DNA from: UBA1952 sp965246765
GTDB lineage: Bacteria > Bacteroidota > Bacteroidia > Chitinophagales > Chitinophagaceae
Length of the DNA: 64,000 nucleotides
Assembly: GCA_965246765.1 (NCBI GenBank)
Contig: CBDFFJ010000003.1
Span: 372,001-436,000 of the forward strand
Reading direction: 5' to 3'
The notes under the pieces are model-generated. The model was not told where the DNA came from. It worked only from the letters and a program-made list of their open reading frames with translations, and ran no database searches. How positions within the stretch are numbered: the first letter of the stretch is position 1; each line of letters opens with the position of its first letter. The position numbers and the translations under genes are program-made. This document shows positions 1-8,046 of this stretch, piece after piece.

Positions 1-1271
1 CCGAGGTTACTGTGTACCGAAGCAATCACGAGGTCAAACGTGGAAAGCACGGCCGGGCCGTAATCCAGCGAGCCGTCGCCAAGAATGTCGGCCTCAATGC
101 TTTTAAAGATGCGGAATGGCGCCAGCTTCGCGTTCAGCGCATCTATTTCCGCATGCTGCGCCACGATGCGCTCCGGTGAGAGTCCCTGCGCATATTGTGC
201 CGCCTGCGAGTGATCGGAGATAACAAGGTATTCATAGCCGGCAGCCATTGCGCCGCGCGCCATCTCCTCAATCGTATTTGCGCCGTCGCTCCACTTGCTG
301 TGGCTGTGGATGATGCCGCGGATGTCGGCCGGCTGAATGAGCTGGGGCAGCCTCCCGGACGCGGCAAGCGCTAATACCTTTTCGCTTTCGCGAGTGGCGG
401 GCGGGATGAACGGCAGACCGTTTTCTGAAAAGATTGCCCTCTCGCTTTCCGGCGCCTCAGGCAGCGGATAGCGGCGCGCAAAGGCTTCATAAAATTCCGG
501 AGAAGCGGAAGAGCGGAACAGAGCTTTGTAAAAATTCCGCTCATCACTGAGAACAAACCGGATTGCCGGCCGGCCGGGGATCCGGATCGTCAGTTGTCCG
601 GCCGGCAGCGTGGACATCTCCGCGCCTTCCATGCCCTCATAGCCGCGCATTAGAAAATCAGGATCCGCGTCGGTAGCTATTTCTATTGCCTCTACTATTT
701 CTTCCTGTCGCCTCAGGGCGCCCGTCAGCTCAAAGCGGTGCTGCGGAATGGCCTGGCGCAGCTGTGTTACCAGCGTCAGCGCGTCCTCCTCTACATGTGC
801 CCACAGGTGAAAGCCTTGGCTATCAGTGTAGAAGGTTATGGCTTCGCAGATCGCGGCCTGCGTTTTGGCGCCAAAACCCTTTAGTGCTACAAGGCGGTTT
901 TCGGTGCAGGCATATTCCAGTTCTCCGATGTCTTCAATGCCCAGCACTTTCCAGATGGAATTGATTTTCTTCGGGCCGAGGCCTTTGATATTGAGCATCT
1001 CCATTACGCCGCGTGGCGTGCGCGCCATCATTTGTTCCAGGGCTTCCAGACGGCCCGTTTGAAGCAGCTCCCGGATTTTCTCGCCGATACTCTGCCCGAT
1101 ATTGCGCTGCTGGTAAAGCTCAACGTCGCTCATGTCGGCCACCTCACGCTCCAGTTTTTCCAGCGTGAAGGCGGCGTTGCCATAGCTCTTGGATTTAAAT
1201 GGATTTTCGCCGTGGACGTCCGTCAGCTTGGAGAGGAGCGAGAAGTGTTCGGCAATTTCGTCGTTGGACAT
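1..1271 (-). CDS. polX: PolX-family protein with HhH and PHP domains, polymerase site degenerate (partial)
   Basis: Reads leftward from ATG at 1271 and runs off the left edge, so about 423 residues are visible. The order is an N-terminal helix-hairpin-helix region (starts MSNDEIAEHFSLLSKL, with GLGPKKI near residue 98), a PolX nucleotidyltransferase region, then a PHP domain. The PHP metal motifs are intact: HSHSKWSDG, SDHS, SIEADIL and ASVHS, so 3'-5' exonuclease or phosphatase activity is expected. In the polymerase part, G-(S/A)-LRR is kept, but the GDID metal motif reads EAIE and the third aspartate (usually VDLR) reads IRFV. This points to a protein that has lost nucleotide transfer but kept the PHP nuclease. 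Family identity is secure; loss of polymerase activity is inferred. The 3' end of the gene lies outside the window. Confidence 0.9.
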   Translation of the reverse strand, partial: MSNDEIAEHFSLLSKLTDVHGENPFKSKSYGNAAFTLEKLEREVADMSDVELYQQRNIGQSIGEKIRELLQTGRLEALEQMMARTPRGVMEMLNIKGLGPKKINSIWKVLGIEDIGELEYACTENRLVALKGFGAKTQAAICEAITFYTDSQGFHLWAHVEEDALTLVTQLRQAIPQHRFELTGALRRQEEIVEAIEIATDADPDFLMRGYEGMEGAEMSTLPAGQLTIRIPGRPAIRFVLSDERNFYKALFRSSASPEFYEAFARRYPLPEAPESERAIFSENGLPFIPPATRESEKVLALAASGRLPQLIQPADIRGIIHSHSKWSDGANTIEEMARGAMAAGYEYLVISDHSQAAQYAQGLSPERIVAQHAEIDALNAKLAPFRIFKSIEADILGDGSLDYGPAVLSTFDLVIASVHSNL

Positions 1272-1274
1272 TGT

Positions 1275-1358
1275 GCGTTGAGACGTTGAGAATATTTTGT
1301 GAGTGGCGTAAGTTCCATCTAAACGCTTAAACGACTTAACGTTTCAACGTCTCAACGC
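1275..1358. repeat. Intergenic hairpin built from repeated words
   Basis: The gap between cmk and polX carries a perfect 15-bp inverted repeat: GCGTTGAGACGTTGA at 1275-1289 and its complement at 1344-1358, about 54 nt apart. The spacer has related words (AACGCTTAAACGACTTAACG). There is no T-run, so it is not a classical terminator. Similar word hairpins occur at 6556, 8740 and 15274. Confidence 0.7.
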
Positions 1359-1360
1359 AA

Positions 1361-2056
1361 TCAACTCCCCACCGGTTCCCGAACCTCCGCAACAAGCGCC
1401 AGCACTTTCTCCAGCTGCTCCTCGCGCGTAAGGCCGGTGTTGTCAAGGAGAATGGCATCCTCGGCCTTGCGCAGCGGGCTTACTTCCCGGTTTGTATCTA
1501 TGTAGTCGCGCATTTCCAGGTTGGTACGCACCTCGTCTAATGTGATAGCAGGGTTCGTCTCGTACAATTCCTCAAAGCGGCGCATCACGCGGATGGCCGG
1601 GTCGGCTGTCATAAAAATCTTCAGCTCCGCATCCGGGAAAACGACCGTCCCTACGTCGCGGCCATCCATGACGATGCCTTTGCCCTTGCCCATTTTCTGC
1701 TGCTGAGCCACTGCTATGCGGCGCACTTCCTTAATTGCCGCTACCTCGCTCACCTTCTCCGCTACCAGCATCTCCCGGATGGCGCGGCATACGTTTTCGT
1801 CGTTCAGATGAATCTCGCTCTCGCCGGTCCGCTCATTCAGCTCAAAGGAAAGGTGAATGTTGTGCAGCGCCTCTGCCACTTCGCCGGGCTCTTTGATGTC
1901 CACGCCCTCGCGGATGAAGTAGAGCGTCACCGCCCGGTACATCGCTCCGGAATCTATATAGCGGTAGCGCAGCTCGCCGGCCAGCTGGCGTGCGAGTGTA
2001 CTCTTACCGCAGGAAGAATAGCCGTCTATCGCTATCGTGATTTTGTGCAGTGACAT
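1361..2056 (-). CDS. cmk: (d)CMP kinase
   Basis: 231 residues, normal for cytidylate kinase. It phosphorylates CMP and dCMP with ATP in pyrimidine nucleotide salvage and supply, in the cytoplasm. The P-loop is IDGYSSCGKSTLA near residues 10-22, followed by the NMP-binding Y-I-D-S-G-A-M-Y-R segment and, later, the conserved GRDVGTVVFPDA stretch. The ATG at 2056 fits the family N-terminus. A weak -7-like element (GAAATTTG on the minus strand, 2073-2080) lies just upstream. polX follows 89 bp downstream on the same strand. Confidence 0.95.
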   Translation of the reverse strand: MSLHKITIAIDGYSSCGKSTLARQLAGELRYRYIDSGAMYRAVTLYFIREGVDIKEPGEVAEALHNIHLSFELNERTGESEIHLNDENVCRAIREMLVAEKVSEVAAIKEVRRIAVAQQQKMGKGKGIVMDGRDVGTVVFPDAELKIFMTADPAIRVMRRFEELYETNPAITLDEVRTNLEMRDYIDTNREVSPLRKAEDAILLDNTGLTREEQLEKVLALVAEVREPVGS

Positions 2057-2303
2057 AACCTTATCGTTTGCTCAAATTTCGGACATGGCGGGCGAAGATT
2101 ATTGTTGGTATTTGGGCCGGAATTTTCTAAAAGGGCGCCGCCGCAGACCTTGCCCGCATGGCATGATTGTGTTAGCCGCCGCGTGTCCACTTTACATCCT
2201 GTTTTAACTGTACCGCAGCGCTTTGCATCATTGCCAGGCCCTTTGCGGACAGGCTTCTGCAATTCTCTTTTTATTCTCATCGTTTTAAAACCGCCCCATC
2301 TCT

Positions 2304-3479
2304 ATGAAAGCAGCCGTATTCCATGGCCCCAAAGTTATCACCTGCGACACCGTTGACGACCCGACGATTCAGCACCAGCGCGACGCCATTATCCGCGTCA
2401 CTTCCACAGCCATCTGCGGCTCCGACCTCCACATTTACAACGGCGGCATCCCACAGGTGCGGCCTATGGTGCTGGGTCACGAGTTTATGGGCATTGTGGA
2501 AGAGGTGGGCAAAGAAGTGGGCAACCTGAAGCGCGGCGACCGCGTGGTGGTGCCCTTCCCGATTGCCTGCGGACATTGCTTCTTCTGCAACCACCATTTT
2601 CCCGGCAACTGCGAAAACTCCAATCCCGAGCATTACGGCCCTGAAGGTGGCCTGCTTGACCAGAAAGGCGGCGCCCTCTTCGGCTACACCGACCTCTACG
2701 GCGGCTATGACGGCGGCCAGGCCGAGTTTGTGCGCGTACCATACGCAGATTATGGCCCGCGCGTAGTGCCCGACAACCTCACCGACGAGCAGGTGCTTTT
2801 CCTCACAGACATCTTCCCGACCGGCTACACCGGCATTGACTGGGCGATGCTGGAAGGCGGCGAGACAGTAGCCATCTTCGGCGCAGGGCCGGTGGGCATT
2901 ATGGCGGCAAAGAGCGCATGGCTGCGTGGGGCGGGACGGGTAATTATCGTTGACCCGCTGCCTTATCGCTTGGAGAAAGCCGCCGCTGCCGCGAAGTGTG
3001 AAACCATTCTCTGGGAAAAAGAAGACAGCGACAAGGATGTAGTAGAACAAATCCGTGCAATGACGCAGGGCCGCGGAGCGGATGTATGCGTTGACGCCGT
3101 CGGCTTTGAGCCCATGCGCACGCTTTGGGACAGGGTGAAGGCGGTAGCTAATTTTGAAAAGGGCTCACCCAAAGTGCTGGAAGCCTGCATGAGCGCCGTG
3201 CGCCGCAGTGGCCGCATCTCCGTACTGGGCGTGTATCCTACCACTTATGATAACTTCCCGGTAGGGCAGTTCTTTGACAAAGGCCTCAGCATCCGCGGCG
3301 GCCAAGCGCCTGCACATAAATACATAGACGAGCTGCTGGCTTATGTGAAGGAAGGCAAGGTGGTGCTGGACGACATCATCACCCATCGCCTGCCGCTCAC
3401 TGAGGTTTCGCACGCCTATGACATCTTCCGGAACAAGAAGGAAGATTGCGTGAAGGTGGTGCTGAAGCCGGGCGAGTAG
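2304..3479 (+). CDS. Zinc-dependent alcohol dehydrogenase, formaldehyde-dehydrogenase-like
   Basis: 391 residues of the medium-chain dehydrogenase family, closest in pattern to the glutathione-independent formaldehyde dehydrogenase-like group (long form with an extra loop). Catalytic zinc ligands are visible in CGSD (about residue 38) and GHE (about 60). Structural zinc cysteines sit in CGHCFFC followed by GNC (about 90-104). The NAD(P) Rossmann motif is FGAGPVG near residue 193. It should oxidise an alcohol or aldehyde with NAD in the cytoplasm; the exact substrate cannot be read from the sequence. It is divergent from cmk, stands alone, and is followed by a good terminator at 3521. Confidence 0.9.
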   Translation: MKAAVFHGPKVITCDTVDDPTIQHQRDAIIRVTSTAICGSDLHIYNGGIPQVRPMVLGHEFMGIVEEVGKEVGNLKRGDRVVVPFPIACGHCFFCNHHFPGNCENSNPEHYGPEGGLLDQKGGALFGYTDLYGGYDGGQAEFVRVPYADYGPRVVPDNLTDEQVLFLTDIFPTGYTGIDWAMLEGGETVAIFGAGPVGIMAAKSAWLRGAGRVIIVDPLPYRLEKAAAAAKCETILWEKEDSDKDVVEQIRAMTQGRGADVCVDAVGFEPMRTLWDRVKAVANFEKGSPKVLEACMSAVRRSGRISVLGVYPTTYDNFPVGQFFDKGLSIRGGQAPAHKYIDELLAYVKEGKVVLDDIITHRLPLTEVSHAYDIFRNKKEDCVKVVLKPGE

Positions 3480-3520
3480 GTTGATTTGTCAACCGGCAGT
3501 TTGCAATAAGCAATTTTAGA

Positions 3521-3556
3521 AACCATCCAAATCTTAATGACTTGGATGGTTTTTTA
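3521..3556 (+). terminator. Rho-independent terminator after the alcohol dehydrogenase
   Basis: A 10-bp stem AACCATCCAA / TTGGATGGTT (3521-3530 and 3542-3551) closes an 11-nt loop and is followed by TTTTT. It lies 41 bp after the alcohol dehydrogenase stop. Confidence 0.8.
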
Positions 3557-3606
3557 TTTAAAGAAAGTTTGATTTGGGCCGCCGGCATTCTACACTGTTT
3601 CCCAAT

Positions 3607-3683
3607 CTTTTGTCATCCCGGAACGGGAACTTGCTACAAGCGGTTGTGCAGATGTAAAAGTTCCCGTTCCGGGATGACAAAAG
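3607..3683. repeat. Dispersed palindrome, TTTGTCAT family, perfect 26-bp arms
   Basis: Left arm 3607-3632 and right arm 3658-3683 are perfect reverse complements, opening with CTTTTGTCATCCCGG. The 25-nt centre is not repeated. The element lies between the convergent alcohol dehydrogenase and LOG genes. The TTTGTCAT(T/C)CC core recurs at 4451-4664, 31694 and 33834, so this is one copy of a dispersed intergenic repeat. In RNA it would fold into a very strong hairpin. Confidence 0.85.
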
Positions 3684-3731
3684 ACGCTGTGAAGCCCTTC
3701 ACCTCAGGAGTCATTTACTCCCAACAAGCAT

Positions 3732-4322
3732 TTAGGTAGTCGCCTCTGTAATCCATTTCGGCGCTACGGGCGCTTCGTAAGCAGCAAGGGCGGCGATTAA
3801 GCTTTCTATCTCATCGTCCACCAGCAGCATGGCCGCGTGCTCCGCTTTCAGGAAGCCTGCAGACTGCATGGTGGTGATTAGTTGCACCAGACCATCGTAG
3901 AAACCTGCGGTATTGAGCAGGCCGATGGGCTTTTGGTGCAGGCCGAGTTGCGCCCAGGTGAGCATCTCCGTCAGTTCTTCCATCGTGCCCCAGCCGCCGG
4001 GGAGGGCTATGATGGCATCGCTCAGCGCGTGCATCCGCACCTTGCGCTCGTGCATCGTGTCAACGGTGATGAGTTCAGTGAGGCCGGTGTGGGCGATTTC
4101 TTTGGTCTGGAGAAAGCTTGGGATGACGCCGATGACTTCGCAGCCTGCGCTTAATGCGCCGTCTGCCACCGCGCCCATGAGGCCTACGCGCGCGCCGCCA
4201 TAGACGAGTCTGCATCCCTTCCCGGAGATGGCGCGGCCTGCATCGTATGCAGCCTTTTGGAAGATGGGCTCAAAGCCGGGCGAGGAGCCGCAGAAGACGG
4301 CGATGGAGGTGATGTGGAGCAC
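3732..4322 (-). CDS. LOG-family (TIGR00730) Rossmann-fold protein
   Basis: 196 residues with the family signature PGGWGTMEEL (about 107-116) and an N-terminal SIAVFCGSSPG. Members of this family hydrolyse nucleoside 5'-monophosphates to base and ribose 5-phosphate (LONELY GUY-type phosphoribohydrolase activity); in bacteria the physiological role is often unknown. The start is GTG at 4322, as no ATG lies ahead of the conserved SIAVFCGSS. A TACCTTTA box ends only 3 nt before that GTG, which suggests a nearly leaderless mRNA. The gene is monocistronic between two repeat loci. Confidence 0.88.
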   Translation of the reverse strand: MLHITSIAVFCGSSPGFEPIFQKAAYDAGRAISGKGCRLVYGGARVGLMGAVADGALSAGCEVIGVIPSFLQTKEIAHTGLTELITVDTMHERKVRMHALSDAIIALPGGWGTMEELTEMLTWAQLGLHQKPIGLLNTAGFYDGLVQLITTMQSAGFLKAEHAAMLLVDDEIESLIAALAAYEAPVAPKWITEATT

Positions 4323-4325
4323 GGG

Positions 4326-4333
4326 TAAAGGTA
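4326..4333 (-). promoter_or_regulatory. Putative Bacteroidota -7 box for the LOG gene
   Basis: The minus strand reads TACCTTTA, seven of eight positions of TAnnTTTG, three nt before the GTG start. No clear -33 TTTG is seen at the expected distance. Confidence 0.4.
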
Positions 4334-4410
4334 GCGGCGGGACAGCAGCGGGTAGGGTTAAGCTTAGAGCCGATGTTGCGAATGGGACGCGTCAAGCGTC
4401 CCGGTCGCTG

Positions 4411-4702
4411 AGCGTAGCCGAAGCGTCTGCCTACATGCTACTTATTATTCAGCGACTTTGTCATTCCCGCAGGGAATCTATTTTCTCGCAGTTGTTGTGC
4501 TAAAGTTGATGTGCTGCTCGCCCAATCTTTTGTCATGCTGTAAGCATCTGCACTGCTGTGATAGCGCGCAACACGAGCGTAGGCCCTTTCAGGGTGACAA
4601 AGTTGCTGCAAGGAGCTTGTGTGGTGCGAGAGAATAGATTCTTCCAGAATGACAAAGTCGCTGAATTATGGTCAGCATCTGGGATGGCGCTTCGGCTACG
4701 CT
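4411..4702. repeat. Nested inverted repeats of the TTTGTCATTCC family (fills the 4323-4803 gap)
   Basis: Concentric arms fold this stretch on itself. AGCGTAGCCGAAGCG (4411-4425) pairs exactly with 4688-4702. A 19-bp arm at 4447-4465 (ATTCAGCGACTTTGTCATT) pairs exactly with 4648-4666. AATCTATTTTCTCGCA (4475-4490) pairs with 4625-4640 with one mismatch. Inside is another unit, TTTTGTCATGC near 4528 facing AGGGTGACAAAG near 4591. The pattern is that of one element inserted inside another. No protein-coding gene is credible in this 481-bp gap. Confidence 0.8.
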
Positions 4703-4803
4703 TAGTGGCCGGGCCTTTGCTAAAGCCTATTATTAGCTTCTGCCTATAGGGCACGCACGAGTATGCTATGTGCGGAGCTTGGCTGTATACTCACGAAAGC
4801 GGG

Positions 4804-5115
4804 TTACAATAGGCTCATTATGCCGAATATAATAGCTAAGAAGAAACTCCATGCTGCTACGCGTAAAGCTATGTTAGCAACCTTTCGCGCTCCCTCGTCT
4901 CGCTTTTTGATTGGTTTATCGTAATGAAGAAGTACCTCCACATTTGAGCTCCAACTAAGCTTGGGAAGAAAGGAATGGCGATAATTATTGGAAAACTCTA
5001 AATAATAATATAGGATGCCACGAACAATCCATGCAATGAATGAAACTCCTTCAAAACCCCCACAAATTATTTGCACTATCTCCTGCATATCTGATTTGGT
5101 TCGGTGAATATACAT
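4804..5115 (-). CDS. Hypothetical small membrane protein
   Basis: 103 residues, not recognised. A hydrophobic stretch near residues 18-40 (GVSFIAWIVRGILYYYL) and a clear C-terminal membrane segment (WSFFLAIIFGIMSLL) suggest a two-pass inner-membrane protein with a charged middle (KPIKKRDEGARK). Base composition is lower in GC than its neighbours. It sits between the nested repeat and clpX with no partner. The ORF is open and protein-like, but no family supports it. Confidence 0.5.
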   Translation of the reverse strand: MYIHRTKSDMQEIVQIICGGFEGVSFIAWIVRGILYYYLEFSNNYRHSFLPKLSWSSNVEVLLHYDKPIKKRDEGARKVANIALRVAAWSFFLAIIFGIMSLL

Positions 5116-5248
5116 CCCATGCGAGAAGCCTAACAGACTGACGAACCCCTCAATGTGCGACGCAACGGCAGCTCAATAGCGAAACGAACCTTGGCAAAAT
5201 AAAAATCTCCCATCGCTCCCTTCACAAACCGCTAAGGGGCTGGTGGCT

Positions 5249-5256
5249 TACCTTTG
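5249..5256 (+). promoter_or_regulatory. Putative -7 box for clpX
   Basis: TACCTTTG matches TAnnTTTG fully and lies 38 nt before the clpX ATG. A matching -33 TTTG is not evident. Confidence 0.5.
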
Positions 5257-5294
5257 TCGGCTTACCCCAATTATTTTAGAGCGAAAAGAGATAT

Positions 5295-6548
5295 ATGGCA
5301 AAGATGGCTGAACGAAAATGCTCCTTCTGCGACCGGCCGGAGAGCGATGTGCAAATCCTGTTTACGGGCATGAAGGGCAATATCTGCGATGCGTGCATTG
5401 AGAATGCCCACGGCCTCCTGCAGGATGCAATGGCTGCGGAGCGCGCCGAGGCAGAAGCAAAGCACGACCTGCGCCGTCACCGCCTGTACAAGCCGCGCGA
5501 GATAAAGGCATTTCTGGACACGTACGTTATCGGGCAGGACGATGCCAAGAAGGTATTGAGCGTGGCCATTTACAATCACTACAAGCGCCTGATGAATCCA
5601 CCGAAGGACGACGATGTGGAGATTGAGAAGAGCAACATCATCATGGTGGGCGAGACGGGCACGGGCAAGACGCTGCTGGCAAAGACGATTGCGCGGCTGA
5701 TGCAGTTGCCATTTGCCATTGTGGACGCTACGGTATTCACGGAAGCTGGTTATGTAGGCGAGGATGTGGAGAGCATTCTCAGCCGTCTGCTACAGGCCGC
5801 CGACTATGACGTGGAGGCGGCACAGAAAGGCATCATCTTCATTGACGAGATAGACAAGGTGGGCCGCAAGGGCGACAATCCGTCCATCACGCGCGACGTG
5901 AGTGGGGAGGGTGTGCAGCAGGCGATGCTGAAGCTGCTGGAAGGCTCGGACGTGCTGGTGCCGCCGCAGGGTGGCCGAAAGCATCCGGAGCAGAAGCTGG
6001 TGAAGATGAACACGCAGAACATCCTGTTCATCTGCGGCGGCGCGTTTGAAGGAATTGATAAGATGATTGCCCGCCGCGTGCAGACGAGCGCTATCGGCTA
6101 CAATGCCATTAAGAGCACGAAGAGCCTTGACCGCGCCAACCTGCTGCAATATGTGAATGCGCAGGATTTGCGCTCCTTCGGACTGATTCCGGAACTGCTG
6201 GGACGTTTGCCGTTGGTTACTTACTTAAATCCATTGGACAAGCCTGCGCTTCGCCGCATACTCACAGAGCCGAAGAACGCGCTGATAAAGCAATACGTAA
6301 AGCTGTTTGAAATGGAAGGCATCAAGCTGGAAGTGGACGATGATGCGCTGGATTATATGGTGACGAAGGCCATTGATTTTAAGCTCGGCGGCCGCGGCCT
6401 GCGCTCTATTTGCGAGATGATTCTTACGGATGCGATGTTTGACCTGCCCAGTGAGAAGCAGGGCGACATTTTTCACCTTACTGAAGCATACGCGCGGCAG
6501 ATGCTTGAAAGCGATACAGACAGGCTGGAATACCTGAAAGCGGCGTAG
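5295..6548 (+). CDS. clpX: ATP-dependent Clp protease ATP-binding subunit ClpX
   Basis: 417 residues, the usual length. ClpX is the AAA+ unfoldase that recognises substrates and threads them into ClpP in the cytoplasm. The N-terminal zinc-binding domain has C9-x2-C12 and C31-x2-C34. Walker A is GETGTGKT at about 119-126, Walker B is IIFIDEIDK, and the ClpP-docking loop appears as IGY rather than the usual IGF. The start MAKMAERKCSFC is well placed, with a -7 box upstream. No clpP is next to it in this window, although the two are often adjacent in other bacteria. Confidence 0.97.
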   Translation: MAKMAERKCSFCDRPESDVQILFTGMKGNICDACIENAHGLLQDAMAAERAEAEAKHDLRRHRLYKPREIKAFLDTYVIGQDDAKKVLSVAIYNHYKRLMNPPKDDDVEIEKSNIIMVGETGTGKTLLAKTIARLMQLPFAIVDATVFTEAGYVGEDVESILSRLLQAADYDVEAAQKGIIFIDEIDKVGRKGDNPSITRDVSGEGVQQAMLKLLEGSDVLVPPQGGRKHPEQKLVKMNTQNILFICGGAFEGIDKMIARRVQTSAIGYNAIKSTKSLDRANLLQYVNAQDLRSFGLIPELLGRLPLVTYLNPLDKPALRRILTEPKNALIKQYVKLFEMEGIKLEVDDDALDYMVTKAIDFKLGGRGLRSICEMILTDAMFDLPSEKQGDIFHLTEAYARQMLESDTDRLEYLKAA

Positions 6549-6555
6549 GTTGGAA

Positions 6556-6626
6556 GTTGGAGGTTTGAAGTTGGAAGTGCGTTAGCTTGCGCTATTATTT
6601 TTTTCCTTCAACTTCAAACCTCCAAC
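6556..6626. repeat. Word-repeat hairpin between clpX and the next gene
   Basis: GTTGGAGGTTTGAAGTTGGAAG at 6556-6577 pairs with 6606-6626 apart from one bulged base. The arms are built from repeated GTTGGAAG/GTTTGAAG words. The loop contains GCGTTAGCTTGCGC. The hairpin ends 4 nt before the next ATG, so it could act on that gene's translation or end the clpX transcript. Confidence 0.65.
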
Positions 6627-6630
6627 CATT

Positions 6631-7041
6631 ATGCAAGAACTCATTCAGCAACTCCAAGCTAAAGTCGGCATCTCCGAGCAGCAGGCCCTTGTTGCCGCCA
6701 ATACCGTCAAGGACTACGTCAAGACCAAAGTGCCGCCTATGTTCACAGGCATGGTTGACCAATTCTTCTCGGGCGGCTCATTTGACCCATCCGCTGCCAT
6801 GAAAGCCGCGCAGGGCCAGCAAGCGGACTTCATGAGCAAAGCAAAAGATGCTGCACAAGACGCTACGGAAAAGATTCAGGACTTCACAAAGGAAGCGATT
6901 GACAAAAGCTCAGACTTTGCGAAGCAGGCCAATGACTACATGCATAATTGGGCAAAACAGGCCGGCGGCTGGAGTGAAGACGCGCTGAATAAGTTTAAGG
7001 ACATGTTCGGCGGCAAAGACGCCGGCGCTCAGCAGAAATAA
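6631..7041 (+). CDS. Conserved hypothetical protein, helical
   Basis: 136 residues with no catalytic motif recognised. The first 60 residues (MQELIQQLQAKVGISEQQAL onward) look like the small helical domain common in Bacteroidota proteins of unknown function. The rest is a charged, alanine- and lysine-rich amphipathic helix region (AKDAAQDATEKIQDF), reminiscent of stress or apolipoprotein-like proteins. There is no signal peptide. It follows clpX by 82 bp on the same strand and is closed by a strong terminator, so it may be cotranscribed with clpX or separate. Confidence 0.75.
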   Translation: MQELIQQLQAKVGISEQQALVAANTVKDYVKTKVPPMFTGMVDQFFSGGSFDPSAAMKAAQGQQADFMSKAKDAAQDATEKIQDFTKEAIDKSSDFAKQANDYMHNWAKQAGGWSEDALNKFKDMFGGKDAGAQQK

Positions 7042-7060
7042 GCATAGCAGTTGACTCATA

Positions 7061-7090
7061 AAAAGCCCCGCTACAACCGCGGGGCTTTTT
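7061..7090 (+). terminator. Rho-independent terminator
   Basis: AAAAGCCCCGC (7061-7071) pairs perfectly with GCGGGGCTTTT (7079-7089), a 7-nt loop lies between, and T's follow. It closes the gene at 6631-7041. Confidence 0.9.
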
Positions 7091-7147
7091 CATGCCAAAT
7101 GCTAAAAGCCCAAGTGCTACGTTATATTTATTCTCAAACACATCATC

Positions 7148-8011
7148 ATGCGCAGTACTCTTTCCGCTTTATTGCTGGTCCTGTTGGCGGCCACTTGCAA
7201 GGCAACAATCACTACCGGCCTGAAGACTGCTTTGCAAAATGGTCAGATTAAAGTGGCTGCGGTATCAAGCGGGCAAAACTATCACAGCAAGGCGCTGCGC
7301 CTGCAGATCAGCAATGCCACGCGGGAAGCTATTCGGCTAAAGATTGATCCCGCCCTGATATTCCGGCCCGATGACACGTCTTATCAGAACCTGGTGCTGC
7401 CGGCGGAGGAAATGCTCGCGCTCGCCCCCGGCGGAAAGGCGGAGATTGAGGTGCAGACCTTTTGTGGCAAGCTGCACGCCAGCGCACCCGGTAAAGCCCT
7501 CAGCTACAGGCTTTGGAAGCAGGGCGACAGCACGATGATAAAAGTCACGCAGTACATCCGCAGACATGCGTTGTACGATGACCTCGGCCAGCAGGCAATC
7601 TGGGCGCTCACAGACCATCACAACCTGGACGGCATCATAGACCCGGCCCGGCCTAAAGAAAGCGCGGAGCTGCTGGCGCTGATGAAAAAAGAAACCGGCT
7701 GGGAAACGCCCGAGTACTTCAAAATGTATAAGCTCAACACGGTAGCCGGGCAACCTGTATTCCAGAAGCGCATCTTAAAAATAGTTGCCAATATGGAATG
7801 GAAGCTGGATGCGCCTGCATCCGTTTCGCTCGGCATATACAATCAGACCGGCGGCCTTGTGCAGGGCGTGCTGGAAGAGAAGATTATGGCCAGGGGCGGC
7901 TATAAGATGCTCGTGCAGTTTGAGGCGGAAGGCGCGCCTCCGGGCCGCTACTTTGTAAGGCTGATAGAGGGCGATAAGCTGAAAAAGGAGATTGAAGTAA
8001 AAGTAGATTAG
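7148..8011 (+). CDS. Secreted hypothetical protein
   Basis: 287 residues with an N-terminal signal peptide (MRSTLSALLLVLLAATCKA). The cysteine there lacks a good lipobox. The middle has alternating polar strands; the last 90 residues (from about 200: MEWKLDAPASVSLGIYNQTG) look like an immunoglobulin-like beta-sandwich, as in C-terminal domains of Bacteroidota secreted proteins. Function is not recognised. A TATATTTA element at 7123-7130 could be its -7 box. It is followed 35 bp later by the DUF2461 gene on the same strand. Confidence 0.75.
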   Translation: MRSTLSALLLVLLAATCKATITTGLKTALQNGQIKVAAVSSGQNYHSKALRLQISNATREAIRLKIDPALIFRPDDTSYQNLVLPAEEMLALAPGGKAEIEVQTFCGKLHASAPGKALSYRLWKQGDSTMIKVTQYIRRHALYDDLGQQAIWALTDHHNLDGIIDPARPKESAELLALMKKETGWETPEYFKMYKLNTVAGQPVFQKRILKIVANMEWKLDAPASVSLGIYNQTGGLVQGVLEEKIMARGGYKMLVQFEAEGAPPGRYFVRLIEGDKLKKEIEVKVD

Positions 8012-8046
8012 GCATCTTCGCTGCGACGCCGCTTACTGGTGATAAT

